NCBI GenBank assembly: GCA_030867875.1
Contig: JAOWCC010000577.1
Coordinates: 79,775,740 to 79,839,739 of the forward strand
Source of the DNA: Actinernus sp. WN-2022
Taxonomy: Eukaryota; Cnidaria; Anthozoa; Actiniaria; Actinernidae
Direction: 5' to 3'
Length of the DNA stretch: 64,000 nucleotides
In this document: piece by piece, positions 1-11,947 of the stretch
Numbering within the stretch: position 1 is the first letter of the stretch
How the letters are laid out: every line of letters begins with the position of its first letter
Made by a program: the position numbers and the translations under genes
The notes under the pieces: model-generated
What the model was told of the DNA's origin: nothing
The model's input: the letters and a program-made list of their open reading frames with translations, nothing else
The model's database searches: none

Positions 1-3000
1 CTTGATTCCATTTATAGTAATAAATTTTAATTTATAGCTAGTATTGCTAGATTTTATAAAATATGTTTGCCTCTTTAATTGTCTGGTATTATAATTGTGA
101 ATATCTGATAAAGGAATAAACATATCAACAAAAGTATTACCTATTCTTTTATAATATATATCATGCATGAATAGAGCTGAGTTTAATTTATAAATGTCAT
201 CAATTTTTAGCAAATTTAATTGACGAAAAAGTGGTGTAGTATGACTGTGCCACTTCTTGTTTGATATTAGTCTAATGGCTTTTCTTTGAATTATTCTTAG
301 AGGTTCAATATAGGAATTGAAAGTGTTTCCCCAAAGTAGGATTCCGTAATTTAAATGAGGAAGTAACAAAGAATCATAAATTTGCTTGAGGATTTTAGGT
401 GGGGCATAATGCTTTGCTTTATAGAGTATCCCAAGGGACTTAGAAGTTTTAATTTTAATATGCACAATATGTTCATTCCAACTGAGGTGTTTGTCTATGA
501 TCATACCAAGATATTTTGTTGATATTTTTTCTTCAATTTGTTCGTCATTAATTTGAAGCAGGAGGTGCCTTTCGGTTTTCTGTCTTCTAGGAGTGAAATG
601 GACAAAATTCGATTTATTTGTATTTAGTGTTAGTTTATTACATGAAAGCCACTCTTGAATTTCATGCAATTCTCTATTTACTGTGGTCTCCAAATTATTA
701 ATATTATTGCTTGAGTAGAATAGACTAGTATCATCTGCAAATAAAAGAAATTTTAAGAATTTGGATGAATTTGGAAGGTCATTAATATATAGCAGGAAAA
801 GCAGTGGCCCTAGAACAGAGCCTGAGGAACACCAAAGTTTACAGTACGTTTGTTGGAGAGAGTACCATTTATAGATACTAATTGTTGTCTATTGATAAGA
901 AAAGACTTAAACCAATTTAAAGCTATACCTCTTATGCCATAAGATTCTATTTTGTCAAGTAATATATTTAAATTAATGGTGTCGAAGGCTTTAGCAAAGT
1001 CTAGGAAAATCACAGTTGAAAAATGTTTTGTTTCAAAGGATTCAATTATATCATTTATTAAGTCTAAAACTGCTAGGATTGTTGATTTGCGTTTTTGAAA
1101 ACCATACTGATGTTCAAATAGAATCAGGTTCTTTTCCAAGAAATTTTGAAGCCTAATAAGCATAATCTGTTCAATTAATTTTGAAAAAATCGGTAAAAGA
1201 GAAATTGGTCTATAATTAGCGACCTTTAGTTTAGATCCACTTTTATGAAGCGGAATAATTTTTTGTATTTTTAATTTTTCAGGGAAACAACCATTTACAA
1301 AGGAATCGTTTATTATATGTTCTAGAGGAGAGGCAATTAGATGACTAACTAGTTTAATAAGTTTGACTGGAATGTCATAAATACCTGAGCTTTTACTAGG
1401 GTTTAATTTATCAATGAGACACATTACTTCAGTGGAGGATGTAGGATTAATAAAGAATGAATCAGTAATACAGGACTGAAGATAGTCCGGCTTCATTTTT
1501 GAAACTAAATTTGTTGCTATATTATTAAAATAAGAATTAAATTTATTTGCAACTTGGAGAGGATCTGTAATAAGCTCATTGTTTTCTTCAAGACAAAAAT
1601 ATTTATCTTTTAGCGTGGTAATGTGGATAAGGTTTTTGATACCTTGCCAAGTTTTTTTCATATTTCCTTTAAATTTATTAAAATATTCTAGATAATAATT
1701 ACGTTTAGATAACCTAATTAGATGGTTTATCTTATTCCTATATCTTTGATAGACATGTAAATAAGTCACTACTTTTGAGTTCATAAATTTCTTATAATAT
1801 TTATTTTTAATTTTTATAGACTTTCGGATGCCCTTTGATATCCAGGGTTTGCTGGCTTGTTTTAATTTTCTTTTTGAAATAGCTTTTAATGGTACATGTT
1901 TGTTTATAATCCTTAAAAGTTCATTATGAAAAAAATTGTATTTTTCATTGGTTGATGATAGATAAGGTAAGTGGTTTTCTAAGTTTAAATCAGCTACATC
2001 ATGAGCAAAGATTTCTTCATTTAGATGATAGAAGTCTCTTTTATGAACATTGCAAGGGATTTTAATTGATGCATCTGTATTTAATAAAATTAGAAAATTT
2101 GGCAAGTGATCAGTGACATGAGGTATTAAATTACCAGAAACGGTATTTGTAGTTACATTATTTATAAATATATGATCAATTAAAGAAGGATTTGAATATT
2201 CTGTAAATCTTGTAGGTTGGGTTATTTGAGGAATCATGAAATATGAAAGTAAGGTAGATAAATAGGCGTTAATATGAGTAATTGATTCATATTTTAATAA
2301 ATCAAAGTTTATATCCCCAGTTAAAATAGTAGTTTTATTTTCCTTATTTCCTTTATTGAGAGTTTTTTCTAAATAATCAAGAAAAATTGAAGTTGTTTTC
2401 GGTTTAGGGTGGAGGTAAATGACGCCGATTAAGATATTTTGCTTGCAGTTGTTAACTACTTCTATCCAGAGAGCCTGGAATTCACAATCAGTTGAAAACA
2501 TGGAGAGAGATAAGTCATCTCTTCTGGTATATATCAAATTGTTAGAGACGTAAAACCCACAACCACTATTGTTTGTAGAGCCAGTTAGATTTACAAAGTC
2601 ATAATAATCAGGTAGTTTAGGAGGGGTTTTCAGGTCTTTTTTAAGATGAGACATCCAAGTTTCAGTTAGGGCTATGATATCAAAATTAAAATCAAGGCTA
2701 GATAGCAGGATTGACAAGTCTTCAAAATTGTGAGTTAGACTTCTGATATTTGAATGTAGTATGGAAAAATGGTAATTTTGATTTTTGGTGTTATTTTTGA
2801 TAAGTTTATGAAATTCATGGAGACTATAGTAATTAAAGTTTGCTTCAAATGAAATTTCGTTATCAGGATTATTTTTATCATTTTCTGAAGTTAAAAAATT
2901 ATAATTTGAAGATACTATATCTAATTTGGGAAGTAAGTTTGTGTCAGTTTTATTTAGGTTTATAGAACTAGTGCGACAAGAGCAATCATAGTTACTATTG

Positions 3001-3533
3001 AAAGTGAAATCAGATAGGGAAGAGATAGAATTAAATGGAAAGCAATTAGAAACGCAAGTATAACAAATCCATGGTAGGTTTAAACATGAGAATCTAAAAA
3101 GGTTAATTTCAGTTTCATTTAAATGAGAACATTTCAAATGAATTTTTGAATGGCAAGAGTCACATGCTATGTTATTTTGATATTGTTTAACGAGTTTCTT
3201 GCAAGTTGTACATTTCTTTGTATAAACAATTTCGTCTCTGTAATTCAGATTAATTATTTTCTGGACATTGTCGGAAGTAGATTTTATACCTTTTCTAGAA
3301 CAGTAAGATAAAGAAATTATTTGAGATTTTGAAAGTGTCGAAAATGGAAAAATGGATCTGATACATTTGGAACAATACCAAGGATCGGAACATTCAGAAA
3401 GTTTGAAGAGTTCACCTTTAGTTATTTTAATACATTTTGAGTGCAGCCACGTAAGGCAAAGGTCACAAAAAATCGACGACTGATCATCATAAACATGATG
3501 GCTACAGATGTGACAGACTGTTATTTCACTCAT
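1..3533 (-). pseudogene. LINE ORF2: PHD-type zinc modules, endonuclease, reverse transcriptase (frameshifted)
   Basis: The uninterrupted part covers 3533 to 810 (907 codons). Residues about 7-58 and 108-160 are two Cys/His-rich PHD-like modules (CxxC, CxxC, HxxC, CxxC spacing). An endonuclease/exonuclease/phosphatase-type domain follows at about 250-480, recognisable from SNIRSL and ALTETWMS. A reverse transcriptase begins at about residue 600, with YRPISLLP and FLDFAKAFDT. The frame breaks near 822-826, inside the conserved GVPQ(G) motif, where one base appears to be missing. RT coding continues in another frame through the FADD catalytic motif (about 735-750) to the window start. The role is target cleavage and target-primed reverse transcription of the LINE RNA. 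The frameshift makes the copy defective unless it is a sequencing error. Confidence 0.88.
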
Positions 3534-3554
3534 TGGTAGTCAAGTATACTCATC

Positions 3555-4352
3555 TTATGTGAAGACCAGGGAAGTAAGGTTATCTTCACTCGTGATTCTT
3601 TTGATTTCCGAACTTTCAGTTTTCCTGATAAAGATCTTACCGTCTCGAGACCAAATGTATTTGTATTTCTGCTCTTTGCGAAATTTTAGGGCTTTACCAA
3701 AGAGGATCTTGTTTTGACGGGTTAGACTCTCGTTGATAAAGAGTTTTGATGCAGCCCGTTCTCTCACCAGTCCTAGGTTGTGCGTAGATTTACCCTTGAG
3801 TTGAGATTTACTTTGCATGACTTGGTCACGAAACTTTCTGTTCGAGAATTTTACGATGATATTGGCTGATTCTTTTGAGGACAGTCGATGCACGACTTCG
3901 ATATCGTTGTCGTTGAAGTTATGTCCAAGGAACTCGCAGATTTCCCGAGCGATGAGTTCCACATCTTCTTCTGAAGAGCGGGGTACACCCGCTATTTCCA
4001 GCATGGATCTTCTACCATATTGTTCTAAGTCATTTATGGCTTCGAGGGCTTTCGCGTTATCTTTCTTACAGTCCTTTAGCTGTCGGTTTAGGTCGTCGTT
4101 TGCCTTGTGCAGTAGCACATTATCCTTTAGTATGTTGTCGGTGACTTTCTGGAAATTATCGAATTTACTGCTGATGAACTCTTGGCTTTGTTTAAGGTCT
4201 TGTAACTTCGCATCTAGTTCGTCGTACCTCGTGTTGAGTGAGTTCATGATTTCGCTTAAAATGGCTTCTATCTTCGTTAATCGCTCTCCCAGATTTTCAT
4301 TCTTAGCGACATCGACGTTAGGCATGTTTGCTTGAAGGTAATACTTTAACAT
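3555..4352 (-). CDS. LINE ORF1 coiled-coil, RNA-binding type protein
   Basis: The ORF is intact at 265 codons. The first ATG is at 4352; an alternative in-frame ATG at 4325 opens a more usual ORF1 N-terminus. Residues about 20-110 show heptad-like hydrophobic spacing typical of a trimerising coiled coil. This is followed by LEQYGRRSMLEIAGVPRS, the start of the RRM-like domain of L1-type (transposase 22 family) ORF1 proteins, and a basic C-terminal part. ORF1 proteins bind their own RNA and act as chaperones in the retrotransposition particle. ORF2 starts 21 nt downstream on the same strand, which supports one bicistronic element. Unlike ORF2, this frame has no visible break. Confidence 0.82.
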   Translation of the reverse strand: MLKYYLQANMPNVDVAKNENLGERLTKIEAILSEIMNSLNTRYDELDAKLQDLKQSQEFISSKFDNFQKVTDNILKDNVLLHKANDDLNRQLKDCKKDNAKALEAINDLEQYGRRSMLEIAGVPRSSEEDVELIAREICEFLGHNFNDNDIEVVHRLSSKESANIIVKFSNRKFRDQVMQSKSQLKGKSTHNLGLVRERAASKLFINESLTRQNKILFGKALKFRKEQKYKYIWSRDGKIFIRKTESSEIKRITSEDNLTSLVFT

Positions 4353-4362
4353 AAACTACATA

Positions 4363-5315
4363 TTGCTTGGTAATATTGATGAAATTGATCCACTATGCGG
4401 AGCTCGGATCCAAACAACGCGGAGGACTGGAGTTGGGATGGCAATACGAAATCGAAGGCCAATGGATCGGACTGCGCCACACTATAATATGACTAACGGC
4501 TTTGCTCACATCGTGAGCTTCGTCTGTGCAAAGGAGATGGTGGAACCAATGAGGCCACTTGTTACTGCGCTTCAAGGCAGACTCGTAGAAGTTTACTTCG
4601 GTTTCAAGAAAACCGAACAAGTTAGAATTTGGTATGCAGATATCTGTAATGAGATCGATGCGTGGTATCAACGCATGTATACAAAAGCTTTGACTCTAGG
4701 TAGGGTTCCCATTTCTGGATGTTATTTGTGAGAAACTAAGGAGTCGATTCAGAGAAGGAAAGAGAGCTCATTATATGAGCTGTGCGCTCTTATCCCTGAA
4801 GTTATCGTAAACAAGAGTATAGAAGAGGCAGTGGAACTCGGTCAAGTTCTATTGGATAAGTGGGGGCATGCATCTGTTGCCATTGTCCTCAGCTTTTGAA
4901 AGTAAACTGTTGCGCTGGCCGAACCTCTGGAAGAAGCAGCCAACGCCATTACCTTCCGTCACCGTGACGACCCTTCTAGGCAAGCATGCAGATCACATTT
5001 TCCCCGAACGTTAGGGAGCTTCTTATGATTCTAGTAGTTCTACCTATGGGTAGCACAGAGACTGAAAGATCATTCTCGTGCGTTCGCAGGAGCCATACGT
5101 GGCTAAGGAGCACTATGACGACGGAGAGGATGGCAGATTGGCTGTTATCGCGATATGTACGGCCATACTATCCAATCCGATACATTAAAGATCTGCCAGC
5201 GTTTTATGGCATTGCACCCGAGGAGGATGATGGCCTCATCACTATTTTAACATTCTTAATCATCGTGAAATGTAGAACATTTGAGAAAAAAGAAAAAACA
5301 GCGAACTTTGTTTAG
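4363..5315 (+). pseudogene. hAT-superfamily transposase relic (ZMYM1-like)
   Basis: Two plus-strand open segments belong to one decayed hAT transposase. The first (coding from about 4463 to 4731) contains SFVCAKEMVEPMRPL and LQGRL, as in ZMYM1/THAP12-like hAT proteins. The second (4986-5315) carries the C-terminal dimerisation region, recognisable from the pattern NVRELLMILVVLPMGSTETE followed by RSFSCVRR. Between them, 4732-4985, the frame shifts and contains stops. There is no N-terminal BED or TTF zinc finger, so this is the C-terminal half only. It abuts the 5' end of the opposite-strand LINE, which may have inserted into it. Confidence 0.8.
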
Positions 5316-6279
5316 ATATACCTTAATATTATGAAAAACAAGGGTGCCGAATACTTAGCCTAACAAGGTTACCGAATAAGCGCCTCGAGGAAACATATTA
5401 GATACCTCAACCATATATCATTTTATAGCTTATAAAATTGTCTACAGTGATGTATAAAAAGTTCTTATTCGGCAAAAAGCAGATGGCTGATAACCGCAGG
5501 TCAAACTGTGCAAATTATAACCACTGATTTACCGCTATCCTATAGGGATAATATTAGCTTCGCTTTGTTCAATCAGGCAGTGAAATTAACTACACAATAC
5601 AAAATGCATTATCAACAATGTTAACATGTTAATATTCAAACCCTCCACTAAGTGATATAGCATTTAGCCATGGATTTTAGCAGCAGTTTTACTATATTGT
5701 ATTTTACTCGCAGTACACTATATATTTATTTGCCCATACATGTATGATGTTTTATGTAGTATGTTTACAATGTACAATCGACAATCTTCAAAAATGTTGA
5801 GACAGTCGAGAAAAATATGCAATATAGACCCTATGCATAAGTCCTGGTAACTAGCATGTCAACCAGGCCGGTAGGTCCTCTGGAATGTTGAAATTGAAGC
5901 GCCCGGGGAGATTGTGAAATGCACTGAACGAATGTTCAGTGAAACAATGCCGTTAATTTGCTATGCGCCTAGCTGCTTGTACTATAAAGAAAAATAAAAG
6001 ATAAATGAGGACAGATTAGCAACTAAACAATCATGTTCACCACGTTTCACACCTCCTGCTAGTATTTCAACTTCAACATTCCAGTGGACCAAACGGCCTC
6101 TTTTTCGTGTTGTGACCGCGCGAGTTATGCATAGTGTGTATACGAGAAGAAAAAATATGGACACAAAGCTAATGAAGTTGAGGCGTCCCAACACCCTCCC
6201 CCCATTTTAATGTTGGTTGTGAATGAATTCTAGATTGAAAGTGCACCTAAATACGAGATCTAGCTTGCATGTGTATATA
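5316..6279. other. Intergenic AT-rich DNA, no gene seen
   Basis: This is AT-rich, stop-dense sequence in all frames. The one ORF of 70 codons on the minus strand has no recognisable domain. No clear inverted or tandem repeat was seen. Confidence 0.5.
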
Positions 6280-6895
6280 ATGGCACCAAGAAAAGGGAAG
6301 GGAAAGAAGACTGCCACTTACATGTAAGTGCTCTCTGTTATGGACCAAATTTAGTTTATTTTATAAACTTGATCTCGCAATAATGATCAATACGCTACTC
6401 TATACATAATATAATTATGAAGTATTTCAGTTCTAAAAAAAACATTAAATACACTGTAGATTGCCTACAGCTAGGCCATGTAAATAGAACTAAATAAAAA
6501 GTTAATTGTGTTAGGTGGTAATTGTCCCTTCAGTTGGTCTTGTGTTTAGGAAAGATTGATTTTTACAAGTGTCAATGACACGCCACAGATATATGCGATT
6601 TCCATATCGGAACCTTTTATCGTTCGTTTGAAAAAATCTTCATGTCGGAGGTGACGCCACATCCTGCTAGATTTTCGTTCCCGAATTTATGTAAACGTAT
6701 GCATATCAACCAAATCGCACGTTCTTATTCTTCGTGTGCAACCACGTGACTCGAATTTTTTTTATTGCCAAATGAAATAAAATGTTTTTCAGCTTGAAGA
6801 GATATCAAAACTACGTCTCTGGGCCGAATTTTGAAGCAGAAGAGCATTTCGTTTCAGAGTTATGGGCGAACAAATATCAGAGGTTATTAGTGTAA
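6280..6895 (+). CDS. Tentative two-exon small host gene
   Basis: An ATG at 6280 opens 14 basic codons (MAPRKGKGKKTATY plus two bases) that run straight into a strong splice donor, GTAAGT, at 6324. A pyrimidine-rich acceptor (TTTTTCAG) ends at 6792. The sequence after it stays open in the matching phase until a TAA at 6893-6895, giving a 48-residue product. A TATA-like gtatataatgg overlaps the ATG. No family is recognised. Other readings are an orphaned first exon of a gene lost downstream, or chance. Confidence is low because the second exon is short. Confidence 0.22.
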
Positions 6896-6905
6896 AATGT
6901 ATGCC

Positions 6906-6948
6906 GCGGCCATGTTGGATGACAAGGGTTATCATCCAACATGGCCGC
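6906..6948. repeat. Short perfect hairpin containing CCATGTTGG
   Basis: Two 17-bp perfect inverted arms (6906-6922 and 6932-6948) surround a 9-nt loop. The arm core matches the short word (GGCCATGTTGG) seen in the nested insert near 33860-33950, so both probably come from the same miniature-element family. No gene is present around it between 6896 and 7286. Confidence 0.6.
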
Positions 6949-8230
6949 CAAAACTTCAACATCTTAAACAAAGCGAATATGCCATCCATTTCAGTCGGTT
7001 TCACTATGAGTCCTATTAAACATAACTTTTAAACATTTGTAAGGCCAAAAACCTTTAATTTGACGCAAATTTGTTGACTTTCGTGATTAATATAAACACG
7101 TGAAGGACTGTTGAGACATAATTCAAACCTCTGTATCTCGTGAGCAAAACATCGTATTGAAATTTCGTCCGAGAACTTAAATCACACACATCTACAAAAT
7201 GTTAAATATTTTTTTTATAGGATATATAGTTTAGAATTTAATTTTTTGAAGACACCGTGATGACGCCACGTGCACACCAAGAATATAGGATGATCCCATA
7301 ATTTATATTATAAGATATTTGAAAAGGACCGCTGTCAGATCAGAAAACTGAGAAATCGGATCATTTCTACTATAATTTCGAGAGGTTAATAACAATAAAT
7401 AACAACATAACCACAGTCAATTGGTATTAAAGTTATTTGTTATGTTTTTAGTTCACTTAGGTTTACAAGCTGTTGATCAGACTGTATGAGTTTATCTGGA
7501 GCATGTCGCAAATTCTCGTCCAAAGCTAGTAAAACGCCTCTGATTTAGAAAAAAACACAAATTCTTGACATTTCACTTGAAGAAACCTTTGATTTACGCA
7601 AAATAATAGCTAAGACTAAAGTTTTGCTAAGTAGAAACTCCACTCGTCGCCATCTTGAAAAACAAGCAATGTTTTCTCCACTGTTCACGTGACCAGCAAT
7701 GCAATCTGCTTGGTGGCGAATAGAACTTGAAAGAAGATGCAATATCATTGGTCGGTGGCGAAAAAAGTCGACAAAAGGGCCAGGCCCGAGTAATAATAAA
7801 CACTTGCCAAACTTGACTTGGCCTGGCCCGAGTAATTAGTTATGCAAATTAATGCTCAGCCTTAATTAGGTCATTATTTTACAATCCACTCGTCAATACG
7901 TTGGGTCCTCCATCAATCAGGTACCTTGAAGGGCTATAAACAAAACAAAGTAAAGTGAATTGCCACCATTGGAATTTATCTTCAAATGTTTAGCTTGATA
8001 ACTTAACGTTTTCAAGTTAAACATGAGAATATTATTAGTTCAGTATCTCTAATGTAATTAACTTTACATTACATGAAAATCACTGGTTGAGCAGATGAAT
8101 TTCAAATGTTGAAGTTAAGCAAAATTACCAGACAGTGTGGATAAAAAAAATATCCCCACTGAGCACGGCCGGGCAGTACGATTTCATTTTTACGATTTTG
8201 CTATCAGCACGTATACCACTATACCCTGGG

Positions 8231-8337
8231 TGCCAGAGGTCCTTCTCGCTAAGTTTATTCAAGAGCACCGAAGGCGCGATCAGCGAGTGCCGGAGGCGCG
8301 AGAAGAACCGTAAACTTAGCGAGAAGGACCTCTGGCA
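8231..8337. repeat. Foldback element (27-bp arms), copy 1
   Basis: The arms at 8231-8257 and 8311-8337 (TGCCAGAGGTCCTTCTCGCT and its complement) are perfect. The spacer is about 53 bp and GC-rich, with repeated GGCGCGA words. Diverged relatives with the words GAGAAAACCTC and GATCAGCGAGTC occur near 9345-9440 and 10155-10235, so this is a dispersed family. The same foldback is present at the matching place in copy 2. Confidence 0.75.
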
Positions 8338-10526
8338 CCAAGGTAGTATACCACTGACTATCATGTAATACTGAAATAGGTTATTAGTCGGCTTAGCATC
8401 TAACACGGCTGTGGCATGCACAGGAAGACACAGATAAAATGAAATAATCCAGATAGTTGCCGTATTAATGTTTAATTCCTCTTTAAGTAATATTATAAGG
8501 AAAACACACTTTTATTACCCCCTTCAGAAGAATCGCGAAGGATCTTAATAGTAATAATTACCGATTTCTATGGCATAGTATGAGAAAAGGAATGATATAT
8601 TTATAGGAAGGTATAGCTTTAGAAGACGTAAAACAGAAACTTTTAGAAATAATATATAACTTTTTGTCATGTGAATTTATATGTTTTGAATCGAGAAGTT
8701 ATTTCTGCTATATATAAGAGAGCTGAGTTGGCAGGAGGTTGGTATTACAACGTAAACAGCACTTACTAAACGAGATTTTGTTCTGATTTATGGGACGAGC
8801 GCAACGCGCGCTGGCCTTGAGAAAGGGGGAAAAGTAGGATTCATAACTGACGGTTCAGACAGAGCAAACGAGTTACCGGTAATAAACTGTTTAGAGCGGT
8901 TTTCAGTCGAGTGTTCACCATCGCTAGAGCGACCCAATATTTGGGAAAAGTAAAAATACAAAAATAATAATTTCATAACTGCTAACGCCTTTTCCGAGCT
9001 CTCTACGTTTAAGTTGCTTGCTTTTCTTATGCGAAATGTCAATCAACCGACTAGTAGAGGAAGAAGCAGTCGTGTACGTGCATGGAAATGTGTACGCGAG
9101 TCTTCAAGCTGACTTAGTAACCAGGCTTTACTTGGTTCCAGACCCCGTAACATCCGTTTTTTTGTTTGCCCGATCGACCGACCCACGATCACGAGCCAGA
9201 GGGCGATGGTAAACGAAGCATTTTGCTGTGATGACCTTAGGTGATTGCTTTCGAATTTGATTGGTTATAGTTATCCATGATTGCGTTTACTTCATTTGGT
9301 GATTGGTTCATTGGGATTTAACTTGCCCTATATCCTGGTTCCAGAGGGTTTCTTCGTTTCTTAGAGAGCCGAGAAGCGGTGATCAGCGAGTCGCGGAGCG
9401 GCGAGGAGGTAAGAGGGAAAACCTCGGGAAAGAGAGAAAACCTCGGGCGCTACGAATCTCACTATCATGCTAACGATAGGTGCATGTCAATTAACATCAC
9501 AAGATTAATTTGGTCAAGGAAAAGTAGAAAGGAAATATTTGGAATACGTGTGTCGCAGAAAGGAAACGACTTCTTGAACACCACTAGGCGCTTCAAAATG
9601 TTTAATTTCTGCTCTTTGACCCAACGATATTCACGGACGACCTTCTGCAGGCTTTCATATGGAGCCTACTTATTCTACAATACTGTTTTCGATTCCACTT
9701 TACTACTGGCTTTATCTAGATGAGATCTTAGGCGACCCTTCACATTTACTCATTCCTGCATGCAAAATTATTAACCTTGAATGGAGAAAACCTCTGTGAC
9801 CAGGATACAAGTCACCCCGGCAGTGATGTCTTTGTCAAGCTGGGCTATTCGACAGTCATATATATTAAACGTTCGTTAAATTATTTAAGAAACAACCATA
9901 AACGTTCTCGCCGTTTTCGATGTTGGGGCGACAAACTGACGTTCACGTTTCTACTTATCCCACTCTCTTGGATTGCAATTTCGAACGCAACGTCTCTCTC
10001 TTGTCAATAAACAACAGCCAATCGTAAAACGCTATAATATAATTAGATAGTTCTCCAATCAGGAAGGAGTGACAGATCTTGTCCCTAGTTCAAATCTATT
10101 GGCGCGGTACGATCAGTAAAGTGACGCCCGCTACCATACATAGGTCCCCCCCCCCCTCGTCGCTTTACGGCTCGCTGATCGCCTCCTCGCGGCTCTTCCT
10201 AATCAACGGAGAAAACCTCTGGGACCAGGGTACTTATAGTGATTGGCTCTGGTTTTGGTTTTTCGGCACTCAATCGACTGACCGCTCTATTATATGGCTC
10301 AAAAGTAATAAAAAACGCTTGGCTTCAATTTCGCGGTCCGTATGGGAAGACATTATTATAATAAAAATGTCCATATTGGAAATCGGCTTTAATACTTGTC
10401 ATAATAAATTATGGAAATAAACAATCAACTTTCTCGAACTGGCGATTACAAAAGAAAGGGAGGAAAAGGAGGCTCTGCTAGCAGGGAATTAAACTTACGT
10501 ATACCCAGGTCAATTGCTTGTGCTGT

Positions 10527-10793
10527 CTATTTCTTACCATGATGAATATCAAGCCTTCGTCGTCGTCTTCGACGACGACGGCAACGAAAAGTAGTCTTTG
10601 GTTTGTGAGCAGACGAAGTTTCATCTGCAGCTGATACGTAATCAAGAGGCCTGTTAATCAGAAAAATAAAATAAACCAAGAGAGCATAGGTAAGAGAGGG
10701 AATCTTGTAGCGCGGTGTGCGATTATGTTTAATAAACCTATATTTAGTAACCGGAAGCAGCTGAAGCAACAGTGAGCTAGCGTGCGACAACAA
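10527..10793 (-). CDS. Possible secreted Arg-rich peptide precursor (uncertain)
   Basis: The open segment contains a hydrophobic stretch (ALLVYFIFLINRPL) followed by a signal-peptidase-like VSA/AD boundary, a short linker, a run of nine arginines, then LDIHHGKK and a stop. G-K-K before a stop resembles an amidation and cleavage site of peptide precursors. The same bases (GGTAAG) also form a splice donor, so the exon may continue elsewhere. Copy 2 (about 28690-28860) keeps the 3' half, ending FDIHHGKK, but has a one-base change in the upstream frame. The nine-Arg run is a CGT/CGA microsatellite, so this could be non-coding. No family is recognised. Confidence 0.2.
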   Translation of the reverse strand: MLSHASSLLLQLLPVTKYRFIKHNRTPRYKIPSLTYALLVYFIFLINRPLDYVSAADETSSAHKPKTTFRCRRRRRRRRRLDIHHGKK

Positions 10794-11947
10794 TCCTTAT
10801 ATGGCACGAGACAGAATATCCCAGCATGCATTGCGCTTTGTCTTATATTACCGTTTTTTGCGTGACGTCATCACTTGCTTTCGCCGAGAAGCCTGTGCAC
10901 ATCGCGTATCGATCCGTCAAGCCTCATAGAGGAATGCTTCAGGACGAGAAAATGGCAAAGATAGACAGTTTTTAAGGCGTGTGACCTGATTTATATACCC
11001 TGTATTTCGTCAGAGAAATTTTCTTTGTCTGCCATCACTCTGCTGTAGAACTGTCTATTTAAGTTTTATTGAAGAGTTTCTGTCGATGGCAAACAAAAGT
11101 GCGGACAACGTTTGAGACATTATAGTCCTGTTCATGTTCGTTTCAAATCAAGTTGTAGTTGCGATTAAGGTACGACTTCTGAATGCATTCGACAGTTTGA
11201 CTTTTTGTCAGGGAGTGGTGTTTTACGTCAGTGTACATGTATCAATTTTTAACGCAATGGCACGATTTACGGACATTGAAAGAGTTTGGTCGAATCTGAT
11301 GTAATGTTTTTATTTGCAGTTAACTTATTTTAAACACACAGGGAAACACCGGAACAGTAAATTACAATTGAAACAACTTGATCCAATAAACAAGTATTCA
11401 TCAAGTCTTCCTTTTCGAGTTAAGTTTTTGTCCGCTAGCTAGAGCCATATCCTGAAAAAATTCCCAGCTTGAAGAATTCACAGGCTACGAGTGCAATGTC
11501 AGTTAAAGTAGTAAAATGAAGCTTTAATGATAAATAAAGGTCATGATTTGAAAAGCAAAGCAGAAGTAGAGATAAAGAATTCTCTGTAAAACATGTATTA
11601 ATTCAGTGGCAGTGAAACCTATTTTTTCTATTTATAAATTTATGCACAACAACATTTTGACTTTACAGTGTTAGAAATTCATCTCGAAGCCAGCATGCAT
11701 CTGACGCTATTCAAGACAAAACTACGCTCAATTAAATTAATTGACACTATTTTCATTAATTGTCCTTTCAAATATTCCTTTGAAACTGCACAGATGCTTG
11801 GTTTTGGCGTCTCCTGAAATTTAAATGAGTATTTCGTGAGGTGGGCGTTTGAATTTTCACATGTTTCGCGCAACATTTTGTAAACAATGTCTTAATTTCG
11901 CGCGTTGTTGCCAACAAAACGACAACAATCTAAGGCCCCAGAAAAGG

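Larger units (their letters stand above)
1..4420 (-). mobile_element. Non-LTR retrotransposon (LINE), 3' end outside window
   Basis: A minus-strand LINE is laid out as ORF1 (4352 to 3555), a 21-nt gap, then ORF2 (3533 down past position 1). ORF1 is a coiled-coil RNA-binding type protein. ORF2 has zinc modules, an apurinic-type endonuclease and a reverse transcriptase, which is the arrangement of CR1/L2/Rex-like LINEs. The 5' boundary is not sharp: ORF1 starts near 4352, some upstream sequence probably belongs to the element, and a hAT relic follows on the other strand from about 4460. The 3' end and any target duplication lie left of the window. The copy is probably inactive because ORF2 carries a frameshift. 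Confidence 0.85.

Noticed and set aside
3817..4335. 172-codon plus-strand ORF
   Set aside because: It is the antisense shadow of the LINE ORF1 coiled coil, Ser/Phe/Leu-rich as expected from a reversed Lys/Glu-rich frame.
8125..8421. Matching ORFs in both duplication copies near 8.2 and 26.4 kb
   Set aside because: Conserved only because they lie across the foldback repeat; both strands are open from palindromic structure, and no start context or domain supports coding.
10794..10805. Perfect SRF-type CCTTATATGG site
   Set aside because: The corresponding place in duplication copy 2 has lost it, and no nearby gene is established; likely chance.
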